Shown here piece after piece: positions 29,668 through 39,595 of a stretch of DNA of 64,000 nt (positions within the stretch are counted from its first letter, which is position 1; each line of letters opens with the position of its first letter). The notes under the pieces are model-generated. The model did not search any database and was not told where the DNA came from. It was given only the letters and a program-made list of their open reading frames with translations. Source of the DNA: Pseudomonadota bacterium. GTDB lineage: Bacteria > Pseudomonadota > Alphaproteobacteria > Micropepsales > Micropepsaceae. The position numbers and the translations under genes are program-made. The DNA lies in contig JACQDN010000031.1 of assembly GCA_016201105.1 (NCBI GenBank), positions 1 through 64,000 of the forward strand, in the 5' to 3' direction.

Positions 29668-30981
29668 ATGAGCATGAGGGAAAGCAAGGCTGTACCCGCC
29701 GGGAAAGCCACTCTGAACTACAACGGCAAGTCGGTCGACCTGCCGGTGTTCTCCGGCAGCGAAGGGCCGAACGTCGTCGATATCCGCAAGCTCTACGGCG
29801 ATGCGGACATTTTCACCTACGATCCCGGCTTCACTTCGACGGCCAGTTGCGAAAGCGACATTACGTTCATCGACGGTGACAAAGGCATCCTGCTCTATCG
29901 CGGTTATCCCATCGATCAGTTGGCCGCACATTCGAGCTTCCTGGAAGTCTGTTATCTCCTGCTGCATGGCGAGCTCCCGAGCAAGGCGGAGATGCAGAAG
30001 TTCGATCGCGCCATTACCATGCATACGATGGTGCACGAACAGCTGGCCGCATTCTTCCGCGGCTTCCGGCGCGACGCCCATCCCATGGCGGTGATGTGCG
30101 GCGTGGTCGGAGCGCTCTCGGCGTTTTATCACGACTCCACCGACATCAACGATCCGCGCCAGCGCGAGATCGCGAGCCATCGCTTGATCGCGAAAATTCC
30201 GACGATCGCCGCGATGGCCTACAAATACACCATCGGTCAGCCCTTCGTGTATCCGCTCAACAACCTCGGCTATACCGAAAACTTCCTGCGCATGACCTTC
30301 GCGGTGCCGGCGGAAGAGTACAAAGGCAATCCCGTGCTCGCCAAAGCGCTGGATACCATCTTCATCCTGCACGCCGATCACGAGCAGAATGCTTCCACGT
30401 CCACCGTGCGTCTTGCCGGTTCGTCGGGCGCCAATCCGTTCGCCTGCATCGCCGCCGGCATTGCCTGCCTCTGGGGCCCAGCCCATGGCGGCGCCAACGA
30501 AGCAGCGCTGAAGATGCTAGAAGAGATCGGATCGGTGGAGCGCATTCCGGAATTCGTGAAGCGCGCGAAGGATCCCAACGACGACTTTCGCCTGATGGGC
30601 TTCGGCCATCGCGTCTACAAAAACTACGATCCGCGCGCCACCGCGATGCAGGCCCAGACGCACGCCGTGCTGGACGAAGTCGGTCACCAGGACGACCCCC
30701 TCTTGAAGGTGGCGATGGAGCTGGAGCGCATGGCGCTACAGGACGAATATTTCGTCAAAAAGAAACTCTATCCGAACATCGACTTCTATTCCGGCATCAC
30801 ACTGCGCGCGCTTGGATTCCCCACCAGCATGTTCACCGCGCTGTTTGCGCTGGCGCGCACTGTGGGCTGGATCGCGCAGTGGAAAGAGATGATCGAGGAT
30901 CCGCACCAGAAGATCGGACGGCCGCGCCAGCTCTACACCGGCGTGAAACAGCGCGATTACGTGCCGCTCGCCAAGCGCTGA
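29668..30981 (+). CDS. gltA: Citrate synthase
   Basis: Condenses acetyl-CoA and oxaloacetate, the entry to the TCA cycle. It has 437 residues, the long hexameric type I form of Gram-negative bacteria. The start at 29668 has GGAG 5 nt upstream. Family marks include [12 protein letters not shown], the [15 protein letters not shown] histidine segment, [11 protein letters not shown], and [14 protein letters not shown] with the catalytic His. [13 protein letters not shown] is near the C-terminus. The last 25 bases overlap the 3' end of lpxB on the other strand. Confidence 0.99.
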   Translation: MSMRESKAVPAGKATLNYNGKSVDLPVFSGSEGPNVVDIRKLYGDADIFTYDPGFTSTASCESDITFIDGDKGILLYRGYPIDQLAAHSSFLEVCYLLLHGELPSKAEMQKFDRAITMHTMVHEQLAAFFRGFRRDAHPMAVMCGVVGALSAFYHDSTDINDPRQREIASHRLIAKIPTIAAMAYKYTIGQPFVYPLNNLGYTENFLRMTFAVPAEEYKGNPVLAKALDTIFILHADHEQNASTSTVRLAGSSGANPFACIAAGIACLWGPAHGGANEAALKMLEEIGSVERIPEFVKRAKDPNDDFRLMGFGHRVYKNYDPRATAMQAQTHAVLDEVGHQDDPLLKVAMELERMALQDEYFVKKKLYPNIDFYSGITLRALGFPTSMFTALFALARTVGWIAQWKEMIEDPHQKIGRPRQLYTGVKQRDYVPLAKR

Positions 30982-32156
30982 GCGTGGACGAAATCGAGAA
31001 GCGCACGGGCCGCTCTCAGGCTCGGCGCTTCTTCGCCCCGTCCTAAGAGCTTCGCCGCTTCGTCCAGGCTTTCGAGCTGGACTGCCCGCGCCTCAGAATC
31101 CAGGAACAGCGGCTTTAGCGCAGCCACGATATTCTCCGGCGTGCAGCGCGATTGCATGAGTTCGGGCAAAGCCTCGCGGTCGAGCAGAAGGTTGGGAAGC
31201 GCCGCATATTTCACGCTGATCAGCGGGCGGTAAAGCGCGTAGGTCAGCCACCCAAGTTTATAGACGACTACCATCGGCTTGCGTGCCAGTGCCAGCTCCG
31301 CCGTCACCGTGCCCGATTTCGCCAGCGCCACATCGGCGGCATCGAACGCCGCAAAACGGTCTTGCTCGCCCTCGATGACATGGAGCGGCGTGGGCCAATC
31401 TTTTGTCTGTTCGCGCACGGCCTGGGCAACATGCGCTACGGCCGGAAGGATCGTCGCGAGGCCCGGCACCTCTTTCGCCAAGCGCTCCACCGCTTGGCGC
31501 ATGACCGGTAGAATGAAGCGGATTTCATTGATCCGGCTTCCCGGCACCACGAGCAACAACGGTGCCTTCGACGCGATGCCGCGCTGTGCCCGCAGCAACG
31601 GGCCGTCCCTCATATAGACGGCACGCTCGATCACCGGATGGCCGACAAATTTGGTGCGGATGCCGTATTTCTCGAAGAACGGTACTTCGAAAGGAAAGAG
31701 CGCCAATACCAGATCGATATATCGCGCCATCTTGCGCGCCCGGTATTGCCGCGACGCCCATACCTGCGGCGCCACATAGTTCACGGTCATGATCCGCGAA
31801 TCCAGACGCTTGATGCGCTTGGCGATACGATGGGTGAAGTCGGGACTGTCGATCAGCACCACAGCATCGGGACGCGACGAAATCGCGAAATCCGCGGCCA
31901 CGCGCACGCGTCTGAGAATTTCCGGAATTTGCGGCACCACCTCTGCCAAACCCATTACGGCGGTGGCATCGAGCGGATAGAGGCTCTTCAAGCCTTGACG
32001 CTCCATGGCGCGGCCGCCGACGCCGGCAATCGTGACGCCGCCCCCCGCGATGGATTTGAGCGCGGACATCAGTTCGCCGCCGAGCTGATCGCCCGATGGT
32101 TCGCCTGAGATGAGCATCAGCGAGACCGGTTTGACGAGCGCCGTGCCCTCATTCAT
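30957..32156 (-). CDS. lpxB: Lipid-A-disaccharide synthase
   Basis: Joins UDP-2,3-diacylglucosamine and lipid X to the lipid A disaccharide, as a peripheral inner-membrane enzyme. It has 399 residues. The N-terminus carries [18 protein letters not shown]. Later [23 protein letters not shown] is the GT19 family donor-site region, and [16 protein letters not shown] is also typical. It is the last gene of the lpxD-fabZ-lpxA-lpxI-lpxB run and its start overlaps the lpxI stop by eight bases. The 3' end overlaps gltA by 25 bases. Confidence 0.98.
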   Translation of the reverse strand: MNEGTALVKPVSLMLISGEPSGDQLGGELMSALKSIAGGGVTIAGVGGRAMERQGLKSLYPLDATAVMGLAEVVPQIPEILRRVRVAADFAISSRPDAVVLIDSPDFTHRIAKRIKRLDSRIMTVNYVAPQVWASRQYRARKMARYIDLVLALFPFEVPFFEKYGIRTKFVGHPVIERAVYMRDGPLLRAQRGIASKAPLLLVVPGSRINEIRFILPVMRQAVERLAKEVPGLATILPAVAHVAQAVREQTKDWPTPLHVIEGEQDRFAAFDAADVALAKSGTVTAELALARKPMVVVYKLGWLTYALYRPLISVKYAALPNLLLDREALPELMQSRCTPENIVAALKPLFLDSEARAVQLESLDEAAKLLGRGEEAPSLRAARALLDFVHAQRLASGT

Positions 32157-33000
32157 CGGCGAAGCGACCGGGGGCGTATCCCATCACAAACAGACCGAGC
32201 CGATCGGCTGTCTCGATCAGGCGCGATTTTCGCATAATGAGCGAGGAGCCCGCTTCGACGGCGATGCCGGCAAGGCCGCCTTCCGCCGCCAGCTCCACCG
32301 TGCGCACGCCGATGACGGGAAGATCGACGCGACGTTCCTGCCTGGGTTTGGGTGACTTGACCAGCACGCCGCGGCGGGTCTTTTGCGAGCCTCGAACAAC
32401 GAGCGGCAAATCCTTGAGCCGCGCCAGCATCGCGTCCGTGCCTTCCGCGGCCTCCACCGCGAGCACGAGGCCATCGGCAACGGCGGCCGCCTGGCCAATG
32501 TCGAGTTCGCCCATGCGGCGCACGACCTTGGCCGCCAAGGCCATATCCTTTTCGGCCTGAGTGTCAGGCCTCAGGCGCCCATAGACGCCTTCCGGGGCGA
32601 TGAGATCGGGGGCCGCTTCGGCCGTGCCGATCACCTTGAAGCCTTCCTTCTCGAAGAGGCCGAGAGCCGTGCGCATAAGATTGTCGTCGCCCAAAAGCGC
32701 CGACGCGGCGACCTTCGCCACGGCCATCATTCCGCGCCCATCCAGGCTGATGGATTTCCACTCGGGACGTGTGACGCGCCCTGCAAACGTCAACCGGTCG
32801 CAACCGGCCTTCTTCAGCAGATCGAGCGTCTTGCCGAGTTGGCCGATGCCGGACCACGCATGCGGAACGGCGTCGAAAACATCTTTATCCGCCATGCCTT
32901 CGATCGCGACGACGAAGTAGTCTTCGCGACGGTCGCGTACGGATTCCGCAATCGCGATGGGTAGTTCGCCGCCGCCTGCAATGATGCCAAGCGCCGCCAT
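32149..33000 (-). CDS. lpxI: UDP-2,3-diacylglucosamine pyrophosphatase LpxI
   Basis: Hydrolyses UDP-2,3-diacylglucosamine to lipid X. LpxI (old DUF1009) replaces LpxH in alphaproteobacteria. It has 283 residues. Typical segments are GIIAGGGELPIAIAESV at the N-terminus, LTFAGRVTRPEW, and the C-terminal KSPKPRQERRVDLPVIGVRTVELAAEGGLAGIAVEAG. It lies between lpxA (3-bp gap) and lpxB (8-base overlap), the classical place, which makes the assignment firm. Confidence 0.96.
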   Translation of the reverse strand: MAALGIIAGGGELPIAIAESVRDRREDYFVVAIEGMADKDVFDAVPHAWSGIGQLGKTLDLLKKAGCDRLTFAGRVTRPEWKSISLDGRGMMAVAKVAASALLGDDNLMRTALGLFEKEGFKVIGTAEAAPDLIAPEGVYGRLRPDTQAEKDMALAAKVVRRMGELDIGQAAAVADGLVLAVEAAEGTDAMLARLKDLPLVVRGSQKTRRGVLVKSPKPRQERRVDLPVIGVRTVELAAEGGLAGIAVEAGSSLIMRKSRLIETADRLGLFVMGYAPGRFADE

Positions 33001-33003
33001 AAA

Positions 33004-33819
33004 TTATTCTTCGCCTTCATCGTCGCTGCCGTCGCGCCGGGCTGGACAGATCGGCCGGCCAGGCCTGGCGAGAACGAACGAGACGACGTCCTGCACTTCG
33101 GCGACATCGGGCCATTTCTCGCCGGCCCGTCTTGCTTTGTCGGCGATCCTGCCCTCGCCCTCGAGAAAGATCGCGCGGAAGGCTGCTCGCAGCGCATGAA
33201 TGTTGGGACGCGGAACGCCGCGGCGGCGCAAGCCGATAATGTTGAGGCCACCCAGGCGCACATGCAGCCCGATCGCCATGCCGTAGGGAATGACATCGGT
33301 GCTGATGCCGGAGAGACCACTGATAAACGCGTATTTGCCGACGCGGCTGTGCTGCTGGCCCGCGGCGAGACCGCCGAAGATCACCCCATCGCCCACTTCC
33401 ATGTGTCCCGCCAGTTGCACGCCATTGGCCATCGTGACGTCGTTACCGACGACGCAATCGTGCCCGATATGGCTATAGGCCATCAGATAGCAGCGCTCGC
33501 CGACTTTGGTGACCTGATGGCCGCGCTTGCTGCCGGCACTGATCGTGACGCTCTCGCGGATTTCGTTGTCCGCGCCGATATCAAGACGCGTGCCGGCCGC
33601 GTCGCCCTTGCGGATCTGCGCATCGCCGCCGAGAACGGCGAAAGGATGCACGATTGTGCGCGGGCCGACCTTCGTCGTTCCGCCGACGACGACATGCGAA
33701 ATCAGCCGCGAGCCCTCGCCAAGCTCCGCGCCTGAGCGAACGATGCAAAAGGGACCGACCTCGACACCCGCCGAAAGCCGCGCGCCGTCTTCAACGATCG
33801 CTGTTGGATGAACCGCCAT
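33004..33819 (-). CDS. lpxA: UDP-N-acetylglucosamine O-acyltransferase
   Basis: First step of lipid A synthesis: transfers a 3-hydroxyacyl chain from ACP to UDP-GlcNAc. It has 271 residues. It begins [27 protein letters not shown], followed by left-handed beta-helix hexapeptide repeats. The catalytic histidine is in LMAYSHIGHDCVVGND, and GLSGISTDVIPYGMAIG is the acyl-chain region. The C-terminal helical domain contains LRRRGVPRPNIHALRAAFRAIF. The start lies 29 bases inside the 3' end of fabZ, a long overlap for this gene pair. Confidence 0.98.
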   Translation of the reverse strand: MAVHPTAIVEDGARLSAGVEVGPFCIVRSGAELGEGSRLISHVVVGGTTKVGPRTIVHPFAVLGGDAQIRKGDAAGTRLDIGADNEIRESVTISAGSKRGHQVTKVGERCYLMAYSHIGHDCVVGNDVTMANGVQLAGHMEVGDGVIFGGLAAGQQHSRVGKYAFISGLSGISTDVIPYGMAIGLHVRLGGLNIIGLRRRGVPRPNIHALRAAFRAIFLEGEGRIADKARRAGEKWPDVAEVQDVVSFVLARPGRPICPARRDGSDDEGEE

Positions 33820-34306
33820 TGGAATCCGATGAGCCGCTGATCATGGCGCTGAATTCCGCTTCGGCACAAAGCGTTTCGCCGACATAGGCCTTTCCTTCGA
33901 AGCGCCAGACTGGCCTGCGATGCTGCAAGAGGTTCACCGTCATGCGCAATAGATCGCCCGGAACCACCGGTTTTCTGAAGCGAGCTTTGTCGATGGCCAT
34001 GAAATAGACGCGCCGGTTTTCCACTTCGAGGCCAAGCGAATGCATCACCAAGGCACCGGCGGCCTGTGCCATCGCCTCCACGATGAGAACGCCGGGCATC
34101 ACGGAGAATTCCGGAAAGTGACCGCGAAAATGAGGTTCGTTGTAGGAAACCGCCTTGTAGGCCGTCGCGCTCTGGTTGGGCACGATGTCGGTCAGCTTTT
34201 CGATGAAAAGAAACGGTTCGCGATGCGGCAAGATCTTCTTGATCTGCTCGACATCGAGCGTAACGCCGCCGACAACTTCGGTCTTTTCAGCTTCCATCTT
34301 ATCCAT
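33791..34306 (-). CDS. fabZ: (3R)-hydroxyacyl-ACP dehydratase
   Basis: Dehydrates beta-hydroxyacyl-ACP in fatty acid elongation. It has 171 residues in a hot-dog fold. The active-site histidine is in [26 protein letters not shown], with the catalytic Glu in the last part. At about 150 residues the conserved fold ends; the remaining tail [15 protein letters not shown] is a Ser/Asn-rich extension that lies mostly in the overlap with the lpxA start. Linked to lpxA and lpxD because both pathways share 3-hydroxyacyl-ACP. Its start overlaps the lpxD stop by eight bases. Confidence 0.98.
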   Translation of the reverse strand: MDKMEAEKTEVVGGVTLDVEQIKKILPHREPFLFIEKLTDIVPNQSATAYKAVSYNEPHFRGHFPEFSVMPGVLIVEAMAQAAGALVMHSLGLEVENRRVYFMAIDKARFRKPVVPGDLLRMTVNLLQHRRPVWRFEGKAYVGETLCAEAEFSAMISGSSDSNGGSSNSDR

Positions 34307-35330
34307 TCTTCGACTTTTTACCCTGCCGGGCGGCCACCGCCATATCCCTAAGCCATTCCTTCACCGGCCGCGCCGGCACGCCGCCGTAATCCTGTCCGCC
34401 GGCAAGTTCGCCCGGGAAGACGCCGGTGCGGCCCGCCAGCCGCGCGCCGTCGCCGATTTTTACGTGATCCGCCAAGCCGGCTTGGCCCCCCAGTACTACA
34501 AAGTCGCCGAGATCGCAGCTACCGGAAATGCCGACCTGCGAAACAATGATGCAATGCCGCCCAATCCGGGTGTTGTGGCCGATCTGGACAAGATTGTCGA
34601 TCTTGGTGCCCTCGCCGATTACTGTATCGCCGATGGCGCCGCGATCGATGGTCGAGCATGCGCCGACCTCGACCTTGTCCTGAATGATGACTCGGCCCAA
34701 TTGTGGGATCTTTTCATGACCTTTGGCGCTGGAGGCAAAGCCAAACCCGGGCGAGCCGATTTGCGCTCCGGGGAGAATCAGCACGCCGTCACCGACATAG
34801 GCGTGCGTGATGGTCACATTGCTGCCGATCTCGCAGTCACGTCCGATCGCGACGCCGCGTCCGATGACCGTGTTTGGACCGATGCGCGTTCGTTCGCCGA
34901 TTTCGGCGAGCGGTCCGACCACGACACCGGGACCTAGAACCGCATCTTTGCCGACGCGCGCGCTGGGATCGATCGGCGCTTTCTGTGGCCACGATGCCAA
35001 ACCGTTTTCCAGATAGAACGATCGCGCCGCGGCCGCGAAAGCGTGTTGCGGCGAGGCACAGACGACAGCGACGGTGGAACTGGGCACAAGACCCAAGGCC
35101 GCCATATCTGCGGTTATCAGGCAGGCACCGGCCTGCGTCTTGGACAGTGCCTGCTTGGCAGACTTGCCGATGCAAAAAGCAAGCTGGGTCGGCCCGGCGC
35201 CTTCCAGCGTGGCAACGTCGTCGATTTTGGTGTCGCCGTTTGCGCCCGCGGGAAGCTGCGCGCCTATGCGCCCACACAAGTCCGCAAGCTTGAGCGGCCC
35301 GCGATTGTCGTAGAAGCGTGGATCGGCCAT
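34299..35330 (-). CDS. lpxD: UDP-3-O-(3-hydroxyacyl)glucosamine N-acyltransferase
   Basis: Third step of lipid A synthesis: adds the second 3-hydroxyacyl chain to the amino group. It has 343 residues. It has an N-terminal uridine-binding domain ([23 protein letters not shown]) and a long left-handed beta-helix of hexapeptide repeats ([22 protein letters not shown]). The catalytic His is in [18 protein letters not shown]-terminal helix follows [15 protein letters not shown]. The gap to skp is 46 bp. Confidence 0.98.
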   Translation of the reverse strand: MADPRFYDNRGPLKLADLCGRIGAQLPAGANGDTKIDDVATLEGAGPTQLAFCIGKSAKQALSKTQAGACLITADMAALGLVPSSTVAVVCASPQHAFAAAARSFYLENGLASWPQKAPIDPSARVGKDAVLGPGVVVGPLAEIGERTRIGPNTVIGRGVAIGRDCEIGSNVTITHAYVGDGVLILPGAQIGSPGFGFASSAKGHEKIPQLGRVIIQDKVEVGACSTIDRGAIGDTVIGEGTKIDNLVQIGHNTRIGRHCIIVSQVGISGSCDLGDFVVLGGQAGLADHVKIGDGARLAGRTGVFPGELAGGQDYGGVPARPVKEWLRDMAVAARQGKKSKNG

Positions 35331-35376
35331 GAACCGATGAGCGCAGGCGTTTCTAGCCGCCTGCGCTCACTTTCCA

Positions 35377-36009
35377 TTATTGTTGCTGGCGCGGCAGCTG
35401 CACGCCAGGCGGCGGATCTTGCGCCACGACTTTGACGCCCGGCATTTTCTGGTCGAGTCGCTGAATCGCGGTGCGCGTGATGTCGATATCGATCGTGCCC
35501 AGAACGATCGCATTGCGATCCAGGAGCAGGTTTGCGCCCTTCTCCTTCATGATGCCCTGAAGGATCGGCGCCAAGGCTTGCTCGATCTTAGAGCGCGCAA
35601 TGAGCACGCCATACTGGATCTGATCCTGGCGCTTCTGAACGGCTTTCTGGAAACCCGCTTGCTTGTTCTCGAAATCCTTGATCTTCCGTGCCTTCACGTC
35701 GGGCGCGAGAATCGCGATCTGGCGCTGAAGATCGGCGCCGTCACGGCGCAACTGATCACCCTGCGCCTTGAACTCTTTCTCGGCCTGCTGTGTCATTGCG
35801 GTGACCTGCTCGACGATATTCGCGCCGACTTTGGACGCACGCAAAATCGCGTTGCGGTCGATCGCCACAATTTTCGGTGCGGGCACGCCGGTATTTGCCG
35901 GCGGTGTGTTCTGCTGGGCCATTGCAGCGGGCACAAGGCCCGCGACGGCAAGACCGGTGGCGAGCAAGGCGGCTTTTGCCACCTTGCCCAGGAAAGCTTT
36001 GTTTGTCAT
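35377..36009 (-). CDS. skp: OmpH/Skp family periplasmic chaperone
   Basis: A periplasmic holdase that carries unfolded outer-membrane proteins to BamA. It has 210 residues with an N-terminal signal peptide (LLATGLAVAGLVPAAMAQ, cleavage near residue 31). The body is a long charged helical hairpin (about 70-155: EKEFKAQGDQLRRDGADLQR ... ENKQAGFQKAVQKRQDQIQ), as in Skp. The C-terminal tail is Pro/Gln-rich. It stands 4 bp after bamA, the standard order bamA-skp-lpxD. Confidence 0.93.
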   Translation of the reverse strand: MTNKAFLGKVAKAALLATGLAVAGLVPAAMAQQNTPPANTGVPAPKIVAIDRNAILRASKVGANIVEQVTAMTQQAEKEFKAQGDQLRRDGADLQRQIAILAPDVKARKIKDFENKQAGFQKAVQKRQDQIQYGVLIARSKIEQALAPILQGIMKEKGANLLLDRNAIVLGTIDIDITRTAIQRLDQKMPGVKVVAQDPPPGVQLPRQQQ

Positions 36010-36013
36010 GGAG

Positions 36014-38380
36014 TTAGAGTCCTGTTCCTGCGCTGAATCGAAGAATTTCTGTTTTGTCGTAGCTTTGCTTGATCAAAGGCACGCCAATGTCAATCTGAAC
36101 CGGTCCGAATGGTGACTTCCAGCCCACACTGAGACCCGCCGACATGCGGAATCCCATGTTGTCTTTAACACAGCTTATGATCGTACAGGGAGGGACACCC
36201 TGGTCGATATGGCCCAAAGTGCCGAAATCGGTAAATAGCGACAGGCTGATGCCGTAGTCCGTCGGCAGGAAGTCCGGCAACCTTGCTTCAGCAGAGCCAA
36301 TGACATAGGCGTCGCCGCCGATGGCCGAATTGGGGCCGCCATGGAGATCGCGGGGGCCGATGCCCGCGACCTTGAAGCCGCGGAAGCTGTCGCCGCCCTT
36401 AAAGAAGCGTTCGTTCAACCGGACACTCTGGCCGCCATAGGCCTGAATGTATCCGCCACGAATGACGATTTTACCGATCAAATCGTCCCAGATCAGCGGA
36501 GCATATTTGCCAAAAACCGATTCTGTGCGGATGTATTTGAGCGATCCCCCGAAGCCAGCGAAGTCCTGACTGAATTGGAAGACGATACCCTTATGCGGAC
36601 GGATCGGGTCGTCCACCGTGCTGTAGGAATAAGAATAGCCAAGCAAGGACGTCTGCGCAGTTCCCGCGGCCAGACGCACGGCGAGAGGCGCGTTCGTGAA
36701 GGGGTGGATCGTATCGGTGCGATAAGTGTAGCGCAGACCGACGCTCCCGTATTCCGATGTGGGAAAACCCAGGCGAAGGCCGGCGGCGCTCGAGTCACCC
36801 TGGTAGCCCGCCTGATCGAAGTTCGAGAGCACTTTATAGAGGTCGAAGCCCGCCGAGACCGGACGATCCAAAAAATATGGTTCAGTGAAGCTAAGCTGGA
36901 ACTCCTTGCTGATCTGCGACGCCGAGAGGCTGACGCGCACAAACTGGCATCTGCCGAAGAGGTTTCGTTCGGTGTAGCTGAACTGGCCAACGAACGAACT
37001 CGTCGAGGAATAGCCGGCGCCGAGAGAAAGCTCGCCCGTCGACTGTTCGGTGACGGCGACATTCAGAACAGTCTTGTCGGGCGCCGAGCCTTGCGTGGGC
37101 TTGATGTCGACATCCTTAAAGAAGCCGAGGCCGCGGATGCGGGTGCGGGAGCGGTCCATCAACACGCGGTTGAAGGCGTCGCCCTCCACCATGCGGAATT
37201 CGCGGCGGATGACCTTGTCCAGCGTGCGCTGATTGCCCGTGATATTGATTTTTTCGACGTAGACGCGCGGGCCCTGCTCGATGTTGAAGATCACTTCGAT
37301 CGTGTGCGTGGCGCGATCGCGTTTGATACGCGGGTGGATCTCGGCAAACGCGTAACCTTTGGTGCCGGCCGCGTTGGTCAGCGCGTCGATCGATTTGTCG
37401 ATCTGTTCGGCGTCGTAGGTCGAGCCGTCCTGGATGGGAACGCTGGGACGCAACGTCACGGGATTGAGTTCGCGGATCTTGGAATCGATCGTCACCTTGC
37501 CGAATTTGTAGAGCTCACCTTCGCTGATCGTGAAGGTGATGTAGAAATTCTGGCGGTCGGGGGTCAGCTCGGCGACGGCGGAGACGACGTTGAAGTCCGC
37601 ATAACCGCGTTTGAGATAGAAGCGGCGCAGCTGCTCGCGATCGAATGTGAGCCTGTCCGGATCGTAGTTGTCGTTGGAAGAGAGAAACTTCCACCACTCC
37701 GACGTTTCCGTCGCAAGCTGGGAGCGCAACGTGTCGTCGTCGAACGCTTTGTTGCCGAGGAAGGAAATGCGCGCGACACCGGTGGTCGGACCTTCCATGA
37801 TCGAGAAAATCAGATCGACGCGATTTTGCGGACGCTGGATGATCTGCGGATCCACGGTCGCGGCGAACTTGCCGTTACGGCGATAGAGTTCGATGATGCG
37901 CTGGACGTCGGATTGGACTCTGGCGCGGGTAAAGACCTGGCGCGGCTTGAGCTGGACTTCCTTGGTCAGATCCTTTTCGGAGACTTTGCTGTTACCCTCG
38001 AACACGACCTGATTGAGGATCGGATTTTCGACGACGTTGATGGTGAGCGCCGAACCGTCCCAATTGAACTTCACATCCGAGAACAACCCGGTCGCGAACA
38101 ATGTCTTGAGCGAACGGTCGGCAGTCTGCTCGTCGTAATTGTCGCCCTGGCGGAACGAGAGATACGAAACGACGGTGCCCGCTTCGATACGCTGCGTGCC
38201 GCGCACGACGATCTGCTGGATCACCGGACCCGCGGGTTCGGCGGGTGTGGTTGTCTGCACCGGTTGCGATTTGGTGTCCGCCAACTGGGCGAACGCGGCG
38301 GCCGGCGTCAAAAGCACAAGGGCGGCCAGAACGGTTGCCGCGCGCCAAGACCGGGCGAAAAGAAGGGCGTTGAGGCTCAT
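36014..38380 (-). CDS. bamA: Outer-membrane protein assembly factor BamA
   Basis: Central beta-barrel of the BAM machine that inserts outer-membrane proteins. It has 788 residues. A signal peptide ends near residue 32 (LLTPAAAFAQLA). Five POTRA domains follow, seen in IQQIVVRGTQRIEAGTVVSYL, NPILNQVVFEGNSKVSEKDL, ARISFLGNKAFDDDTL, FTISEGELYKFGKVTIDSKI and VYVEKINITGNQRTLDKVIRR. The C-terminal barrel has the conserved FKGGDSFRGFKVAGIGPRD loop and FGPVQIDIGVPL near the end. It lies between rseP and skp as in most Gram-negatives. Confidence 0.98.
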   Translation of the reverse strand: MSLNALLFARSWRAATVLAALVLLTPAAAFAQLADTKSQPVQTTTPAEPAGPVIQQIVVRGTQRIEAGTVVSYLSFRQGDNYDEQTADRSLKTLFATGLFSDVKFNWDGSALTINVVENPILNQVVFEGNSKVSEKDLTKEVQLKPRQVFTRARVQSDVQRIIELYRRNGKFAATVDPQIIQRPQNRVDLIFSIMEGPTTGVARISFLGNKAFDDDTLRSQLATETSEWWKFLSSNDNYDPDRLTFDREQLRRFYLKRGYADFNVVSAVAELTPDRQNFYITFTISEGELYKFGKVTIDSKIRELNPVTLRPSVPIQDGSTYDAEQIDKSIDALTNAAGTKGYAFAEIHPRIKRDRATHTIEVIFNIEQGPRVYVEKINITGNQRTLDKVIRREFRMVEGDAFNRVLMDRSRTRIRGLGFFKDVDIKPTQGSAPDKTVLNVAVTEQSTGELSLGAGYSSTSSFVGQFSYTERNLFGRCQFVRVSLSASQISKEFQLSFTEPYFLDRPVSAGFDLYKVLSNFDQAGYQGDSSAAGLRLGFPTSEYGSVGLRYTYRTDTIHPFTNAPLAVRLAAGTAQTSLLGYSYSYSTVDDPIRPHKGIVFQFSQDFAGFGGSLKYIRTESVFGKYAPLIWDDLIGKIVIRGGYIQAYGGQSVRLNERFFKGGDSFRGFKVAGIGPRDLHGGPNSAIGGDAYVIGSAEARLPDFLPTDYGISLSLFTDFGTLGHIDQGVPPCTIISCVKDNMGFRMSAGLSVGWKSPFGPVQIDIGVPLIKQSYDKTEILRFSAGTGL

Positions 38381-38431
38381 CCATCCGTCTCAAAAGACCG
38401 TGCAGGAGGCTTTCCGGCAGCGGCGTGTGTT

Positions 38432-39571
38432 TCAGAATAGATTTGGCCGGACGAGATCGTTCCAGGTCGTCAACAACAACAACCCCAGCACAACCGCCAA
38501 CCCCAGCCTAAACCCGACGTCCTGAGCCCGTTCCCCGAGCGGCCGGCCCATCGCCGCTTCGCATCCATAATACAGAAGGTGTCCCCCGTCGAGGATAGGA
38601 ATCGGAAAAAGGTTTATCAGCCCGATGCTTACAGAAATGAGAGCTGCCAGATAGATCAGCGCATAGGGGCCCTGTGAGGCCGCACTTTTCGAGACCTTGG
38701 CGATGCCGATAGGGCCGCTCAGCTGGGTGGTGTCGGCCCGGCCTGAGATCATCCGGCCCAGATAGGTAAACGTGGTGTCCACGATCGCCCATACCTCGCT
38801 CACAGCCGCTTCGGGAGCCTTTGCCAGAGGTACCGGCACGTAGAGGGTGTTTTGCGGGGTCATTGCGTAGGCAACGCCGATGCCTGTGAATGTTACAGGC
38901 GTTCCATAGATATCCTTGGTCAAGATGGATCGCGGCTTGATGGTGACGTCAAATGACTTGCCACCGCGCAGTAGCTGAACATCAAGAGGCTTTCCTTTGC
39001 CGGCCGCTACCGCATCACGGACATCGCCAAAATAAGTGAGCTTCTTGCCGTTGACGGCGACGATCTTGTCGCCAGCTTTGATGCCCGCTTCGGCCGCAGG
39101 CGATTTCGGCGTCACATCGCCGACATAAGTTGAAGCCGTTCTGGCGCCGACAAATGCAAAGAGAATCGTAAGAATAACGACTGCAAGAATGAAATTCGCG
39201 ACCGGACCGGCGGCGGCCACTGCGGCGCGCTGATAAACCGGACGCAGAGGATAAGCGAACTTGCGCTCGTCTTCAGAGAGGCTTTTCACGTGCTCGCGAT
39301 CGGGCACGCTGGCCGCATCGAGATCGCCGAAGAACTTCACGTAACCGCCCAGCGGAATCCATGAAATCTTCCATTGGGTGCCTTTGCGATCCATCCATTT
39401 GACGATCGCGGGGCCAAAGCCGATCGAGAACGTCTCCACGCGAATACCGAAAGCGCGCGCCATCGAAAAATGGCCGAGCTCGTGAAAAAACACCACGACG
39501 GTGATCACGAAGAGAAAGGCGGGCAAGCCCAAAGGCGCCCAATCGATCAGGCCGCGCAACGCTGAGAACAT
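38432..39571 (-). CDS. rseP: RIP metalloprotease RseP (site-2 protease)
   Basis: Membrane-embedded zinc protease that performs intramembrane cleavage, for example of anti-sigma factors. It has 379 residues from the ATG at 39571, preceded by GGGAG; an upstream GTG is less likely. The zinc motif is H30-E31-x-x-H34 in FFHELGHFSMARAF, and the third ligand is in LFPIPILDGGHLLYYG. One PDZ domain is visible (TPKSPAAEAGIKAGDKIVAVNGKKL). Four membrane segments. It lies between dxr and bamA, the classical position. Confidence 0.97.
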   Translation of the reverse strand: MFSALRGLIDWAPLGLPAFLFVITVVVFFHELGHFSMARAFGIRVETFSIGFGPAIVKWMDRKGTQWKISWIPLGGYVKFFGDLDAASVPDREHVKSLSEDERKFAYPLRPVYQRAAVAAAGPVANFILAVVILTILFAFVGARTASTYVGDVTPKSPAAEAGIKAGDKIVAVNGKKLTYFGDVRDAVAAGKGKPLDVQLLRGGKSFDVTIKPRSILTKDIYGTPVTFTGIGVAYAMTPQNTLYVPVPLAKAPEAAVSEVWAIVDTTFTYLGRMISGRADTTQLSGPIGIAKVSKSAASQGPYALIYLAALISVSIGLINLFPIPILDGGHLLYYGCEAAMGRPLGERAQDVGFRLGLAVVLGLLLLTTWNDLVRPNLF

Positions 39572-39595
39572 TTCAACTCCCACACCTTTGTTTCG

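Noticed and set aside
36341-38440. 699-codon open frame antisense to bamA
   Set aside because: Shadow of a firmly identified gene; composition Arg/Val/Asp-rich without motifs.
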